Source of the DNA: an uncultured Methylophaga sp.
Lineage (GTDB): Bacteria > Pseudomonadota > Gammaproteobacteria > Nitrosococcales > Methylophagaceae
Direction of reading: 5' to 3'
Length of the DNA stretch: 7,261 nt
Assembly: GCA_946885755.1 (NCBI GenBank)
Contig: CAMPHB010000063.1
Location: 1-7,261, forward strand
A program made the translations under genes and the position numbers. Position 1 is the first letter of the stretch; each line of letters begins with the position of its first letter. The notes under the pieces are model-generated. The model saw nothing but the letters and a program-made list of their open reading frames with translations, was not told where the DNA came from and did not search any database. Below, one piece after another: positions 6,390-7,261 of the stretch.

Positions 6390-6618
6390 ATCGACATCCG
6401 GAAAGCAGATTCTGACAGGCAGTGTAAAAGCAAAACCGGAAAATTGCAGGCAAAAAATCCGCCGATAAGGTTTTTCACACTGACAGTTTAAAAAATTTCA
6501 CCTCGCTTGTTCGTCCACCGTAAGGAAATAAGCTACATTGCTGAATGTCACACTGGCTTTTCCGGCCGAACTTTTTTAATCTCTGAGCCTACCAAGTTAC
6601 AAACTGACAGAGGCCATT
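6390..6618. promoter_or_regulatory. Divergent intergenic region between ynfA and the right-edge membrane protein gene
   Basis: This 229-nt, A/T-richer gap must carry start signals for ynfA (minus) and the gene at 6619 (plus). No convincing two-hexamer promoter is visible. On the plus strand TTTAAT at 6575-6580 is a fair -10 without a -35; TTGTTC at 6507-6512 is a fair -35, 16 nt before a poor TAAGCT (6529-6534). On the minus strand a TACACT -10-like hexamer occurs around 6420-6425. The heptamer CTGACAG occurs three times, at 6412-6418, 6480-6486 and 6604-6610, always in the same orientation. No RNA gene or ORF is evident. Confidence 0.35.
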
Positions 6619-7261
6619 ATGGCAAACGGTTATTTCCAGGAACACATTGAGGAGATTATCCGCCGGGTGGTCAGTGATGACCGCTACGGTCAACTAACGG
6701 CAGAACAAATCACTGATATTTCCGTTCAACTGACGCTATTTATCAGCAATATTCTGCTATCAGTAACCGGCGCGCTGGTGATCGCAGCAGTCGCTTATTT
6801 TTTAGTCAACCGTCACCAGACACAATCGGCAAAAATCACCAAAGAAATTGAGCGTCAGCGACTGTTACATGAGCTTGAAAACCAGTTTCAGGCGCTTTCT
6901 GTTCAGCCTTGTGTCTGGCTGAAAAGCAAACCGGGATTTGATGCAGAAATCATTTACCACTTCATCATCGCCATGACCCGTGAAGTGCAATGGACACCGC
7001 CTGAAAAAATCCAGTATCACTGGCATACAGGTGATCGCTTAGTGGTTTTTACCGATCAGGGCGATTTAATCAGCAGTACCGTTTTACATGAAGTACTGTT
7101 CTGGTTCCGTCGTCTGTACCGTGCCGTCGAAACGCAACTGATTTACACCGAAGATCTGTACGGCATGTGGCGACAATTGCTGCCGTTTGTCACCGATAAT
7201 CGCTACCAGTTTATGGCTGAGTATTTTGGCGGCGCAAAAAGACGCGGCACTGAAGATATTG
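6619..7261 (+). CDS. Unrecognised single-span membrane protein, partial (C-terminus beyond right edge)
   Basis: An open frame of 214 residues runs from ATG 6619 to the window edge without a stop. The start is supported by AGAGG at 6609-6613, 5 nt upstream. I do not recognise the family. Residues 1-36 are soluble and amphipathic (EEIIRRVVSDDRYGQLT). One hydrophobic span covers about 38-63, ending in VNRHQ, so the N-terminus is probably outside and the C-terminus inside by the positive-inside rule. A charged helix follows (72-92, KEIERQRLLHELENQFQ; possibly a short coiled coil), then a soluble domain with many aromatic residues, several of them Trp (W100, W125, W135, W162, W184), and a mixed strand/helix pattern. 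No catalytic motif is visible. It is transcribed away from ynfA. It could be a membrane-anchored regulator or structural protein; I cannot choose. Confidence 0.72.
   Translation, partial: MANGYFQEHIEEIIRRVVSDDRYGQLTAEQITDISVQLTLFISNILLSVTGALVIAAVAYFLVNRHQTQSAKITKEIERQRLLHELENQFQALSVQPCVWLKSKPGFDAEIIYHFIIAMTREVQWTPPEKIQYHWHTGDRLVVFTDQGDLISSTVLHEVLFWFRRLYRAVETQLIYTEDLYGMWRQLLPFVTDNRYQFMAEYFGGAKRRGTEDI

Noticed and set aside
6436..6565. CCGGAAAA (6436-6443) and TTTTCCGG (6558-6565) as an inverted repeat
   Set aside because: The arms are 114 nt apart and only 8 bp long; too distant for a plausible hairpin, and A/T-rich flanks make chance likely.
6568..6585. GAACTT as a sigmaE -35 element upstream of the right-edge gene
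   Set aside because: The TCTGA that could serve as -10 is only about 8 nt away instead of about 16, so the spacing does not fit.

Overview
The window looks like ordinary chromosomal DNA of a gammaproteobacterium. MltD, TrmL, MscL and YnfA all read closest to the gammaproteobacterial versions, TrmL and MscL can be followed against the E. coli proteins almost end to end, and base composition by eye is near 50% G+C throughout. I cannot name the genus. There is no tRNA, rRNA, CRISPR array, insertion sequence, integrase or clear sign of recent transfer, and no obvious defence or secondary-metabolite system.

Layout. 1-631 (minus): a DUF2797 protein with a cysteine-rich metal-binding segment, running off the left edge. 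632-886: a divergent intergenic region. 887-2944 (plus): mltD, an outer-membrane lytic transglycosylase with three LysM repeats, then 15 nt later trmL, a tRNA wobble-base methyltransferase; they are probably co-transcribed. 2945-3066: a gap with a good sigma70-type promoter candidate and a possible 17-residue leader ORF. 3067-4653 (plus): a 528-residue protein of unassigned function with a degenerate PilZ-like signature in its C-terminal part. 4654-4695: a convergent junction with an imperfect hairpin. 4696-6389 (minus), in transcription order: ynfA, a small MscS-type channel, and mscL, the last with its own extended -10 promoter candidate. 6390-6618: a second divergent intergenic region. 6619-7261 (plus): the start of an unrecognised single-span membrane protein that runs off the right edge.

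How the genes fit together. The minus-strand group is an envelope/osmotic module: a large-conductance and a small-conductance mechanosensitive channel beside a YnfA (SMR-like) membrane protein. MltD also acts on the envelope, by remodelling peptidoglycan. TrmL is a translation factor and probably just shares a transcript. The most open genes are the PilZ-like protein (possible cyclic-di-GMP effector, by inference only), the DUF2797 protein (faint GIY-YIG resemblance) and the truncated membrane protein at the right edge.
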